Shown here: one piece after another, positions 1 through 9,083 of the stretch
Numbering within the stretch: the first letter of the stretch is position 1
Layout: the number at the start of each line of letters is the position of its first letter
From: Bremia lactucae
Lineage: Eukaryota; Oomycota; Peronosporomycetes; Peronosporales; Peronosporaceae
NCBI RefSeq assembly: GCF_004359215.1
Contig: NC_090620.1
Coordinates: forward strand, 1,317,655-1,352,071
Reading direction: 5' to 3'
DNA: 34,417 nucleotides
Notes under the pieces: generated by a model
The model's database searches: none
What the model was told of the DNA's origin: nothing
What the model saw: only the letters and a program-made list of their open reading frames with translations
Position numbers and translations under genes: made by a program

Positions 1-54
1 AAGACTAAATCCTTTAGTAAGACTAGATCCTTCAATAAGATTAAATGCTTCTAT
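1..54. repeat. 18-bp tandem repeat, three units at the window edge
   Basis: Three consecutive 18-bp units (1-18, 19-36, 37-54) share the pattern AAGACTAAATCCTTnnAT with a few mismatches; a fourth partial unit follows. The array starts at base 1, so it probably continues to the left. The same unit recurs at 127-180. No function can be assigned. Confidence 0.8.
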
Positions 55-76
55 AAGGATAGAGATGTTGCATCAC

Positions 77-243
77 ATGACACTTAAGCTTGGAAATTGT
101 GATGAGCAAGGAGACAGCATTCCAAAAAGACTTAATCCTTTTACAAGACTAAATTCTTTTTTATGACTAAATCCTTCTACAAAGATTCAGACTTTTGGGA
201 TCTTGTCTGCTTTGTCATCACAATTTCCAAGCTCAAGTGTCAT
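77..243. repeat. Imperfect inverted repeat (about 40-bp arms) enclosing an 18-bp tandem array
   Basis: The left arm 77-116 and right arm 204-243 are reverse complements with only a few mismatches. The loop 117-203 holds three more 18-bp units (127-144, 145-162, 163-180) of the array seen at 1-54. The structure resembles a small foldback or MITE-like element, but I see no clear target-site duplication and no coding capacity. Confidence 0.75.
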
Positions 244-348
244 CTTCATCTTCAGCTGAAGCCGCAAAGAATGGTGCATCGTGCTGCCAAATAAGTTTCT
301 GCTTTGTCGAATCCGTAATTCCGCAGCTGCAAGTAGCTAAAGAATCAT

Positions 349-515
349 TGTAACGGGGTGTATCGTCACATGAAATTAACACTTAAAGATTGTTGATTAA
401 TATATTATCTAAAAGGTAGATAATATTTAAAGGATATTACTTTGTATAGTAATGTTCAGAAATCTTATCCATAAATAGGTATAGGCCATTATATCTATTC
501 ATCCCGCAGACTAAT
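349..515 (+). repeat. 5' fragment of a family A-type Gypsy LTR
   Basis: It begins TGTAACGGGGTGTATCG and aligns by eye with the first ~165 bp of the element A LTRs at 22431 and 16863, including the ATGAAATTAACACTTAAAG block. It stops where LTR B starts at 516, and the rest is not found beyond 8351. It is preceded by ATCAT, the same five bases that flank element A. Confidence 0.7.
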
Positions 516-975
516 TGTAATGGGGCACACATCGGTTGGAGAACCGTTGTTGTGGTACATTTACTTTATGGGTAAAATACCCTTTTATCAAATTTTAAAG
601 AAATAGTTAGTTACTTAAGTCCCATTAGTTGTGGGTAATAAATTTGGTCGCCGCCAGATATAAATCAGGCGGCCAAAATCTATTTTAATTAGCTAGGGTA
701 AGGTTTTTAGATTTAAACAATTAAATAAAGTTCAGTTCCCCTTTAGGCTTGCGCATTGATCTGTAATAGATAGAAGCCTTTCCAAGGTATATCCTCTTGG
801 GCACTAGTTGCCACTTGGTTCTACAAAACCCTGAATACCTTGAACTAGGATTCCTTCAGCTTTGATAGCTTGTACGACTCCCTGAGTTGTTAAACCCATT
901 AGTTCAATAGAACTAAGTGACTCTCAGAGTCTGAAAGTCTTCCTCTGACTTTAGGAGCGAGGTAGCTCCGCTACA
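516..975 (+). repeat. 5' LTR of element B
   Basis: It starts TGTAATGG and ends CCGCTACA (TG...CA), and is alignable along most of its length to 7787-8351. Compared with the 3' LTR it lacks about 105 bp around 725-730. A CC spacer and TGGTAGC primer-binding site follow directly. Confidence 0.85.
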
Positions 976-977
976 CC

Positions 978-990
978 TGGTAGCACCCGT
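978..990 (+). promoter_or_regulatory. Primer-binding site of element B
   Basis: TGGTAGCACCCG lies two bases after the LTR end, where a tRNA 3'-CCA would pair. The first eight bases match the complement of the common eukaryotic initiator-Met tRNA 3' end (known family pattern); the match weakens after that, so the primer identity is an inference. Elements A and C have the same TGGTAGC at the same spacing. Confidence 0.6.
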
Positions 991-1035
991 AGTCAATCTA
1001 CGCCTGAGTCTTTACAAGACTAATTTCTCACGAAA

Positions 1036-2100
1036 ATGGAAGAGGTTCCAGAACTGTCAGAAGCCCAACGCGCCGCTTATGACAAGCTCAAAACCTTATT
1101 CGGGCTTGAGCACGTGGAATTTATTATTTCTCAAGGACCAGAGGTCCTGCATGCAAGCCTTGAAGCCTTCATGCGGTACGAAGCCTCCCTGATCGGTCAG
1201 GTACAGGACCCTTTAGCGGCATCCATGCCAACCCAGTACATCTCTGTACCTCACTCAGAGCTGAGGGCTCGCCTTTTAACTGTAAATGTGAAAACATTTG
1301 CGGGGAAAGAGGGAGAAAATCTCCTTTTTTGGATTAAGCAGATGGAAATGTCCAATGACTACGCCTTGTTCTTAACAGAACGGCAAAAGGTGGCTATGAC
1401 CATTTCCAAACTTGGAGGTAGAGCCACGGAACGGGCACTATCGTGCAGCACGTCCATAAACGACGCTTTCCCTCATGGGATTCGCTGAAACAGCAAATGG
1501 CCAGCATGTTGGCACCGCCTGATTAGGCTTTTCGCATGCGAGCACGGCTCCTAGCGACACGACAGGGTAAAAGAACCCTAGGGACTTTGTCCAGGAGTTG
1601 AGAACTCTCATTGCATCTATGCATCAAGACCCGGTGCAAGAAGTAATTGTAGTGACCATTTTTATGGGGGGTCTCAATGAGGGCGTTGCCCGGACAGAAT
1701 TGTTTCGATCTCATCCGGCTACGTTCGAAAGGGCAGTTGCCATAGCGCAACGCGCCGAGTCTGACTTTAAGTCTGCTCGCGTTAGCACGCCTGTTTACCG
1801 AACAAGCTCTTCGAGCACATGGGTTCCGTCTAATAGACCGTAACCCATGGATCTAAGCCTCGTTGAGGAAAGAGAATAGGCTTTTTAAGCTGTGGAACAG
1901 CATAAGAACATCCGTAGATGTTTATGTGCGGAAGCACGAAATATTTACGTCCGGCCTGCCATCGCGTAAAGCTCGGAAGAGCTCCAACTTTGACCTATAC
2001 CAGAGATCTGGTACGGTGCGGGAAAACGTTAATACCCACTAGGTGCGGGGCGCCCTACCGGGGAAGTCCTAGGCTCTGTTGAATATCTAGGAGGTGAGAA
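1036..2100 (+). pseudogene. gag: gag of element B (broken)
   Basis: An ATG at 1036 opens 150 codons starting MEEVPELSEAQ. They include a capsid-like core (VKTFAGKEGENLLFWIKQME) of the kind found in Gypsy Gag, which packages element RNA in virus-like particles. After a frame change near 1480 the capsid continues with DFVQELRTLIASMHQDP at ~1585-1630 and ERAVAIAQRAESDF at ~1730-1770, then the linker PMDLSLVEE at ~1845. Several stops follow, and the zinc knuckle expected near 1910-1960 is no longer intact. The reading frame changes at least once, so no functional Gag is made. Confidence 0.8.
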
Positions 2101-2135
2101 TAAACAGAACCTAGCCCCAATTAGCTCGGTGCTTA

Positions 2136-2570
2136 ATGGCACAGGGCGAGAGTTACACGTCTGGCTTGCTAGTCGCTCAAACGACTGTAAAGGGCTTTGA
2201 TAAGCCGTGGTCAGTTTTAATTGACTTAGGAGCGTCTTGCAATTATGCTTGACGCCTTTCCCTTAAAGGAAGTCAACAATACGTTGATACGCTTAAAGCA
2301 CATGAATGTGATTTAATAATCACTGTTCGCTTAGCGACTGGGATTCGTGTCACTGTTCCCAAAATTCCTTTGAACTTAGATTTAAAGTTTCTGGACTTTG
2401 ACAGTATGGAACGCTGTCTCGTCCTTGATTTGGATTCGAGATATGATCTTATCCTTGGTATGGCCTGGTTAGAACACCATGAGCCATGGATCGATTAGAG
2501 GTCTAAGACCTTAGGCGCCACGCGCAATGTTCCTAGCAAAGTTTTGGAGAATCATGAACCCACCTATACT
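2136..2570 (+). pseudogene. Retropepsin (protease) region of element B
   Basis: The frame from ATG 2136 runs into the aspartic protease active-site motif D-L-G-A-S at 2223-2237, within VLIDLGASCNY. A TGA stop follows at 2250. Downstream in the same domain are VRLATGI, then LDLDSRYDLILGMAWLEHH around 2430-2480, the usual C-terminal flap and ILG segment of Gypsy proteases. The enzyme would process Gag and Pol. At least two stops break it. Confidence 0.8.
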
Positions 2571-2694
2571 AGGCAACAAAAGCGCTATTGGCGCGGATCA
2601 TTGAATGAGTCTGTCAGTCTTTTAGACATTGGCATGTCTGAGTTAATAAACTCTAATGTTAAAAACATTTATTCTGAGCCCGACTCAGCAGAAG

Positions 2695-3015
2695 TAAGTG
2701 GAACGGCACGTATACTCCGTCGAGTGACACATTCACTGAATGCTGAAAGCATTGTTGGCCTAAGGCCAAATCATCAAGGGTGCAATATCTCTGAGATACG
2801 TTGAGTGGCACGTCTAACTCCAACGAGTATGGTCGGCCGATGTGGCATCATACTGAGTGTCAGTAGCGACACTGTTGGCAGTTTGCCAGGACCTCAAGGG
2901 TGCAATATCCCTGAGATACGTGGAGTGGCACGTCTAAGTCCACCGAGTGTGGTCGGCCGAGGTAGCACAATACTGAGTGTCAATAGTGACACTATTGGCG
3001 GTTCGCCAGGGCATT
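2695..3015 (+). repeat. 120-bp (40-codon) tandem repeat in the protease-RT linker of element B
   Basis: A unit starting CAAGGGTGCAATATC occurs at ~2774 and again at ~2894, exactly 120 bp apart, with about 90% identity by eye. A shorter, more diverged unit precedes them. The period is a multiple of three, so the repeat adds 40-residue blocks (VARLxPxSxVGR...ILSVxSDT) without changing frame. Confidence 0.8.
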
Positions 3016-3162
3016 TTGGGTCAAACCTTTTTAATGCGCGCGAAGCGAGACGCAAACGTTCGCTAGATAAGGAGGTTGAGTTAAGTAACTCCTTGTCGGA
3101 AATTAAATTAGACACCATGTCTTGTATAGAACCCATACAGGCTGGAAAATCCGGGGACGTGA

Positions 3163-4350
3163 ATGTCCCGGCCTCTAAGAGGCGTCTTGTTTCCACTCCA
3201 AGACAGGGTGGACACGAAGCGTGGATACCCTCACAAAGTGATACGAGTGAGCAAGTACCAACGCTTTTATATGAGGGGGAAGTTAGCCTTGCGGCAATCC
3301 TCGTTACATGCTCTTTTAGAGCTAGACGAAATGTCTATTGATGAGTGCAGTCGAGCCTTAAAAGCTGGTGACTTATCTGAAATTGTGGTCATTCGACCTA
3401 TGGTTGAGTTAAACTCATCATCACTTCTCGACGAAGCTGTCCTGGATGACACAAAAGCTGCACTTAGTGCGCGAAGTGGGTCCTCGATCCTTAAAGATCC
3501 TACGGATCCCTTTTATTCCTTTATTAAGGAATTCCAAGATGTGGTATGTAATAACCCACCATCTGTTTTACCTCCGGATATAGGTGTTCGTCATGAAATT
3601 GACTTAGTTCCGGGAACCAAATATTGTGTCACAAGACAATGGCCTTTATTAAGGGAGCAGTGTGACGTCATTTACTATTTCTACCGTGCTAAGCACGAGG
3701 CTGGAATGGTACGAGAGAGCAAATCTCCTCATTCGATACCGCATCTTGTGTCAAAAGCCAAATGGTAAATGGCGCATTGTACATGCTTATAATAAGCTTA
3801 ATGCAGCCACTGTACGAGCACAAACCCCCATTCCTAGAAAGGATGTTCTTCAGAACAATATGGTGGGATGTACAATGTACAGCACATTGGACTTAGTCGA
3901 TGGTTACTAATGCGAGCTAGCGATATTCCGCTTACAGCGGTAAGCACCCCAAGTGGTATGCGATGAGAGTAATTGGTTATGACACAAGGGCTCCCAACGC
4001 CCCGGCAACATTTAGTCGTCTAGTGACGCAACTTCTCCGCCCTCATCGAGGTTATGCATAGACTTATTTTGATGATATTTTTGTCTATACTCGTGCGGAG
4101 CAGGGTCGGTCGGATATGAAAAATTATTTATACCATTTGCGAGCAGTGCTCGGGTGTTTGCGCACAAATAAATTGTATGGCAATGCATCTAAATGCATTT
4201 TTGGCGCAGAAGAAATTCCTTTCTTAGGGTGCTTCAATGAGAAGCGAGGCCTTAGAGCGGATCCCGCTAAGATGTAAGCCATAGTAGATTTGCCAGTTTA
4301 TAAAAACCAAAAGGATTTGCGTAAGTGGTTGGGTCTCACAAATTATTTAT
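3163..4350 (+). pseudogene. Reverse transcriptase of element B (broken)
   Basis: The RT start is recognised by [18 protein letters not shown] and [21 protein letters not shown] (~3530-3650). It is followed by [15 protein letters not shown] and the fingers/palm segment TPIPRKDVLQNNM...STLDLVDGY (~3760-3910). The catalytic Y-F-D-D is intact at 4065-4076, in YFDDIFVYT, and the thumb side continues with FLGCFNEKRGLRADPAKM (~4220-4275). Frame changes occur near 3730 and stops lie at 3908, 4060, 4276 and elsewhere. The family copies element RNA into DNA; this copy cannot. Confidence 0.85.
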
Positions 4351-4379
4351 AGAAAGATAGCGAAAATTACGCTGATATG

Positions 4380-5080
4380 GCTAGGCCATTATCTAATCTC
4401 CTTAAAAGATACAGAATGGTGCTGGACTAGCACCAAACATAATGCTTTTCGAGCAGTTAAGGATATTCTTATCCATGCCCCGGTTCTGGCACTGCCAAAT
4501 CCAAATTGGCCTTTCAGTGTCGTCTGTGAAGCATCAGATTTTGCCATTGGCAGTGCTCTGCTACAAACAGATGTTGATGGGCATGAACGTGTTATTGCGT
4601 TCGAGTCTAGACATTTTAAAGCTGCGAAAAAGAACTACCCAGTTCATGACAAAGAGTTACTTGCTGTGAAGTATGCTCTCGTCAAGTTCAGAGTTCATCT
4701 GCTCGGCTCTAAGCCGCTTGTGATATATACAGATCACGCGTCATCACGCACGGCGACTAAGTCGCCCCATCTCTCACAGGAATGGCCCGATGGCTATCCT
4801 TCTTCGCGGAATACAACTTCGAGGTGAAGTATAAACCCGACAAGCAGAATGCTTTGGCCGATGCATTATCACGCAGGCCGGATTATGAGGTTTCTCATTT
4901 AACGACTATCCTGTCGCCTATTCCTGAATTAATCCGTTCGGCTTACGCCAAGGATGAACAGTGTGTAGCTCTGCTACGAGCCTTAAAGAACTGTGATTCG
5001 GGTATTAATTTGCCGGCACGTTTGCGTGCAAGGCTACATCGATTTTCTATCGATAACAACCTTTTTGTTGTAAGGAAGAT
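4380..5080 (+). pseudogene. RNase H and RNase H-integrase linker of element B
   Basis: AFRAVKDILIHAPVLALPNP leads into SVVCEASDFAIGSALLQ, VIAFESRHFKAAKKNYPVHDKELLAVKYAL and LVIYTDHAS (~4443-4745), the Ty3/Gypsy RNase H signature with its acidic residues. A frameshift near 4775 moves reading to ARWLSFFAEYNFEVKYKPDK and ADALSRRPDYE (4785-4890). The linker up to FSIDNNLF is then cut by an AT-rich insertion at 5088. Confidence 0.85.
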
Positions 5081-5087
5081 AATGCAC

Positions 5088-5210
5088 CTATTGTCATCGG
5101 ACTTTAAAGAATTGGTGAATAAAAAATTTGAAGTTAAATCAGCATTGATTTGTTTATTTTTATTTTTTAAAAAATATTTATTAAAAAATAAGATTAAAAT
5201 TTTGCTTTAT
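5088..5210. other. 123-bp AT-rich insertion inside element B, flanked by TGCAC
   Basis: The segment is very AT-rich and contains a near-palindrome (T-run/A-run) at ~5155-5190. It is bracketed by direct TGCAC copies at 5083-5087 and 5211-5215. Removing it with one TGCAC rejoins the integrase N-terminal reading ...DNAHTPRVVVPHD, which is the expected sequence of the family. I see no terminal inverted repeats. Confidence 0.65.
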
Positions 5211-5215
5211 TGCAC

Positions 5216-6080
5216 ACACTCCGCGTGTCGTTGTTCCTCATGATAAGACTTTGAAGTACCGAATCCTTTATAAGGCACACGATACTGTCCATGGTGGTCA
5301 TCTCGGTAGAGAAAAGACCTACGGCTTTATAAGCCAGAGTTATTGGTGGCCCAAACTTTATAAATGGGTCAGCACATATGTTCGCATATGCTAACTTGCC
5401 AACGGGTTAAACCCTCGGCGCATGCTACTGCGCCACTGGCAAGCCTTCCCGTCTCCATAGGTTGCCGGAAGATCATTTAAAATGGATTTTGTTTTCGGTG
5501 TACCAAAAGATTCAGCCGGTAACTCCGGCATAGTGGTCTGTGTTGACCGATTTAGCAAAATGGCTCACTTAGCGGCCGTGCCGGATTCCATTGATGGTGA
5601 GGTACAGCTAGGCTGTTTATTGATCGCGTGTTTCGACAACATGGTTTGCCAATGGCAATTGTCTCGGATCGAGACCCCCGTTTCACGGGTAAATTCTGTA
5701 AATCAATTTTTCCGAGTGCTCGGCACCAGATTGGATATGTCCACTGCCGACCATCAGCAGACCGATGGTCAAACTGAACGTGTCAATCGCGCCATTGAAG
5801 ACCTTTTTAAGAAGCGTGTGTGCTTAGACACCAAAGCGCTGGAGCTCAATGCTCCCAGTGGTGGAGTTTGCGTTTAATAGCGCTGTACATGCCTCTACAG
5901 GCTGTACTCCGTTCTATGTCAACGGTCTCACCCACCCACGCGTTCCATTAACGATACCACTGCGTGGTTCGGAGCTTCGTGGAGGCGGGGATTTAGCCGA
6001 TAGGCTTGCCGATATCAGCCCTGTTACCGTTCGGAAACAAGTAAGCGAGTTTCTCGGGACGCGATTTAGTGTCTCCTAAC
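5216..6080 (+). pseudogene. Integrase of element B (broken)
   Basis: The zinc-binding N-terminus (YKAHDTVHGGHLGREKTYGF...YWWPKLYKWV) lies at ~5265-5375. The core starts at KMDFVFGVPKDSAGNSG (~5480), continues with VDRFSKMAHLAAVP, and the last catalytic acidic residue is in TDGQTERVNRAIED (~5760-5800). PVVEFAFNSAVHASTGCTPFYVNG (5850-5925) ends the catalytic core after a frameshift. The middle DRDPRF block is degraded (~5665-5690). It would insert element DNA into chromosomes; this copy is inactive. Confidence 0.85.
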
Positions 6081-6236
6081 ATGTAAAGGATACGATGGCT
6101 GATAGCCAAGACAAACAAAAAGAACAAGCAGATGCCAAAGGCAGAAGCTGTATTAATCCTATGTGGTCGGAGACCAAGTTCTCTTAAACGCTAAATATCT
6201 AGCTACTAATTTGGTATTGCGGTCTTCACGATATAA

Positions 6237-6790
6237 TTGCGCCCGCGCTTTATTGGACCATTTACGGTCGTGGCCAAGAAGGGCCTAGCTTATACGCTAA
6301 ACCTTCCTAGCAAACGGCGTACACACCCAGTGTTCTACTTTGGCTTACTTAGGCCATATCAAGACCCTTCCCACGTGGACTTAAAGGAGCTTGCGCCGAG
6401 ACAGACGGTCGTGCCGCAGATTGCTGCATCCTCATCAGGATGTCTAGCTGGCCCTCTAAACGAGACTGCTGACGCTCCAGCGTTGAAAGACGGTCCCGAA
6501 CCGCCTCAAAAGAGCTTCAACCCGAGCAAGGACCTCAGGAAGAAGTTGCATCTCGTGCCGTAGAGCATCAAATGCTTCCGCCGAAATTTCGGCCCCCTCT
6601 CACGCTGCTTGATGCGCAGGGGAACCTTCAGTTTAATGTGGAGAAACTTTAAAGCGACGTCGTCGTAAGGGTCAATACCGGTATCTGGTGAAGTGGCTAG
6701 GGTGCCTCTCTCATGAAAACTCTTGAGAGTTCGAGGTACCTCTTCGGCAAGATTGCCCGTACGCCGTTGACGTTATCAAACGCCAGGCTC
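6237..6790 (+). pseudogene. GPY/F module, linker and chromodomain remnant of element B
   Basis: RFIGPFTVVAKKGLAYTLN and THPVFYFGLLRPY (6240-6360) form the GPY/F module that follows chromovirus integrases. A charged, proline-rich linker leads to a degraded chromodomain at ~6615-6790, read over frame changes as GNLQFNVEKL, YRYLVKWLGC and then an acidic end. Chromodomains of this group are thought to steer integration to marked chromatin. The same bases encode part of the antisense frame on the other strand. Confidence 0.7.
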
Positions 6791-7675
6791 AGGGTCAACT
6801 CGCGTCAAACGACGCTTTCCACAACTAAACGTGGGCTTGGGTGGATCTATAGCCTCAGTGCGGCTTCGATACATGGTTGTACGGTCAACCGAAGCACTGA
6901 AATATGGGCAAGGCCTTTCTTCGTCTTGTGGCATAAATGCCGAACGTAACTGGCCGTTGGCCTTAAGCTTTGCGAAATCGAAGCGAAGCTTCCGTTCCAA
7001 ACGAACATCACCTCAATCCGCAGACTCTCTGACATTCCAAATATTACGAAGTCGGCGGGCCCGGTGGACCCAGTTCTCAAATGAGACTTCGTTTTCACTC
7101 ATTGTTTCGTTTGGAAACAAAACGATCGGAATTTTCCTCATGGAGGTCACCGAAGCCCCACGGGCTTGATCACGTAAACGCGTCAGATACTGGCTTTGCG
7201 TCAATACCTTTGGCGTAAGGTATTGCTCATGAAGAGCGTCGCGGGCAGCGATCTCTTCCGGCGCCCTCGCCGAGTCACCGGAGATCCAGGTGCCCAAGCT
7301 GTGACCCGCTATCTCTTTGAGACGATCGTCCGCACTGAGCGGAGTGAATCTATATTCACTATGAGCTTTAGCTTTCGCTATCTCAGCAGCCCGAGGATGA
7401 GCTCTTTCCTCTATGAGGAATATCCGCTCTTGCAATTCATCGAGCAGATTCGTAATGATATTGGACTCAGGGTCCCATGTCCTGCTCAATGCAGTTAAGA
7501 CATCAGCGGCACCACGTTCTGGGAACGGATTCAAGGCCCGCCGACGTTCATCCGGAGAAGAAGACGTGAGAGAACGACGCTCTTTCTCCTCCTCCTCTGA
7601 TGGAGAGTGACTTTCAAAGTCCACCATTCCCTCGAGAAAGGTGCTAAGAGTCTCTGATTCACGCTTGATTGTCAT
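6400..7675 (-). pseudogene. Long antisense reading frame of element B (unknown protein)
   Basis: On the strand opposite gag-pol, an open frame runs from 7804 to 7013 (263 codons). A likely start is the ATG at 7675, just outside the 3' LTR; an upstream ATG at 7804 lies inside it. After one stop the frame continues to 6776. The N-terminus is acidic and serine-rich (HSPSEEEEKERRSL), the middle looks globular (LLDELQERIFLIEERAHPR, SFENWVHRARRLRNIWNV), then RFDFAKLKANGQ and ERPCPYF. After a frame change, ~6400-6530 encodes a coiled-coil-like stretch (LSTLERQQSRLEGQLDIL). I do not recognise the family. The layout matches the antisense frame of element A, which argues against chance, but antisense openness caused by base composition cannot be excluded. 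Confidence 0.55.
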
Positions 7676-7786
7676 GAGACAAAGGAATGTAAAACACAAC
7701 CGAACGGTTAGCTGTTTAGGTTCCAACCTCAACGAGGAAATGAAGCGAATGTTGTCACTCAGTGTCAACAGTCTGATAAAGGAGGC

Positions 7787-8351
7787 TGTAATGGAAGAAA
7801 ACATCGGTTAGAGAACCGTTGTTGTGGTACATTTACCTTATGGGTAAACTACCCTTTTATCTAATTTTAAAATAGTTAGTTACTTGAATACTATTTATTA
7901 TGGGTAATAAATGTGGTCGCCGCCAGATATAAATCTGGCGGCCAAAATCTATTTTTTTTTAATTGGCTAGAGTAAGGTTTTTTAGATTTAAATAATTAAC
8001 TAAAGAGACTTTGCTGCCTATCATTTATTGTAATTAATATATTATTGGCCGAAGCTATTAAACTAGCTATCAAACAAGGTTCAGTTATCCTTTTGATCAC
8101 AAAGCGTCAAGTGCCTTTATAAGGCTTGAGCATTGATCTGTAAGAGATAGAAGCTTTTCTAAGGTATATCCTCTTGGTCACTAGTTACCACTTGGTTCTA
8201 CGAACCCCTGAATCTCTTGAACAAGAAATTCTCAGCTTTAGTAGCTTGTACGACTCCCTGGGTTGTTAAACCCATTAGTTCAATAGAACTAAGTGACTCT
8301 CTGAGTCTGAAAGTCTTCCTCTGACTTTAGGAGCGAGGTAGCTCCGCTACA
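7787..8351 (+). repeat. 3' LTR of element B
   Basis: It starts TGTAATGG just after a purine-rich tract (ATAAAGGAGG, ~7777-7785) that fits a polypurine tract, and ends CCGCTACA. It includes about 105 bp (around 7999-8105) missing from the 5' LTR. The LTR carries the element's promoter and polyadenylation signals by analogy; none is assigned here. Confidence 0.85.
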
Positions 8352-9083
8352 ACGGACCCCTTCGGTATCGCCACACCAAGTCTTTAGCTTTCTGAACCAA
8401 AGTGAGCGGCCTGGCGTTAATGCTGAGTTAAGTTAGGGAATTTATTCTCAATCTCCTACACAAAATTGCTGGTCTGCTCATGCTTGTCCTTTGTCTTGCA
8501 GGCTCCCCATGGCATCGATGACCGTGCGCATGATGGCTTATCGCTTTGTTACAAACGTTACGCTTTGCTCGTAATTTGCAGCTACTTCTCGAGCGCCAAC
8601 GACACCTGAAAAAAATGGTTGAAAATCTGCTTAGAAGTTAAAACAATTCGCTATTTATTCGCCACGATACGATTTAGCTTGATCAGCTAAGCAATCCGTC
8701 TGAATAAGGTCTTACAGCGACAGTGTGGGGCTTAGTAGCCGAAACTTCAGCACTCAGAGTCGAAATTGGGTTTGTAACACGGGTTTTGAACTTTTTGTTT
8801 AATTTGCTCAATTATTGGTTTCGATAAAATGAAAACGAACTTGGGCATGCTGTGCAGAAAACACGTGTTCTAATAACTATGGGAACTCAATTAATAACAT
8901 TCATGCGCATAAGGCAACATCGTTGATTATACGAGCGTCCAAGGTGGCTAGGAGGTATGTAGGAGCATTAATTTGTTTATTTTGCGCATTACTCGTAACA
9001 TTTTTAGCCGTATCATAGATATACTTTTTGGAATTTGGAGCCATTGTTAGACCAATATAATGGTCATTTTCCGATAGATGAAT
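8352..9083. other. Intergenic stretch with no recognised gene
   Basis: Between LTR B and the TatD gene I find no convincing coding frame, RNA gene or repeat. A short open stretch after a CAG at ~8500 is unrecognised and ends after fewer than 40 codons. The 3' untranslated region of the TatD gene presumably lies at the right end. Confidence 0.5.

Larger units (their letters stand above)
516..8351 (+). mobile_element. Ty3/Gypsy LTR retrotransposon B (chromodomain type), degenerate
   Basis: The order is LTR, primer-binding site, gag, protease, reverse transcriptase, RNase H, integrase, GPY/F module, chromodomain-like segment, LTR, which is the Ty3/Gypsy chromovirus order. The two LTRs differ by roughly a tenth of their bases and by a ~105-bp length difference, and the internal frame has many stops and frameshifts, so this is an old, inactive copy. 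No convincing 5-bp target duplication is seen: the left flank ends in ACTAAT and the right flank starts ACGGA. A long antisense frame occupies the 3' part. Confidence 0.9.
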
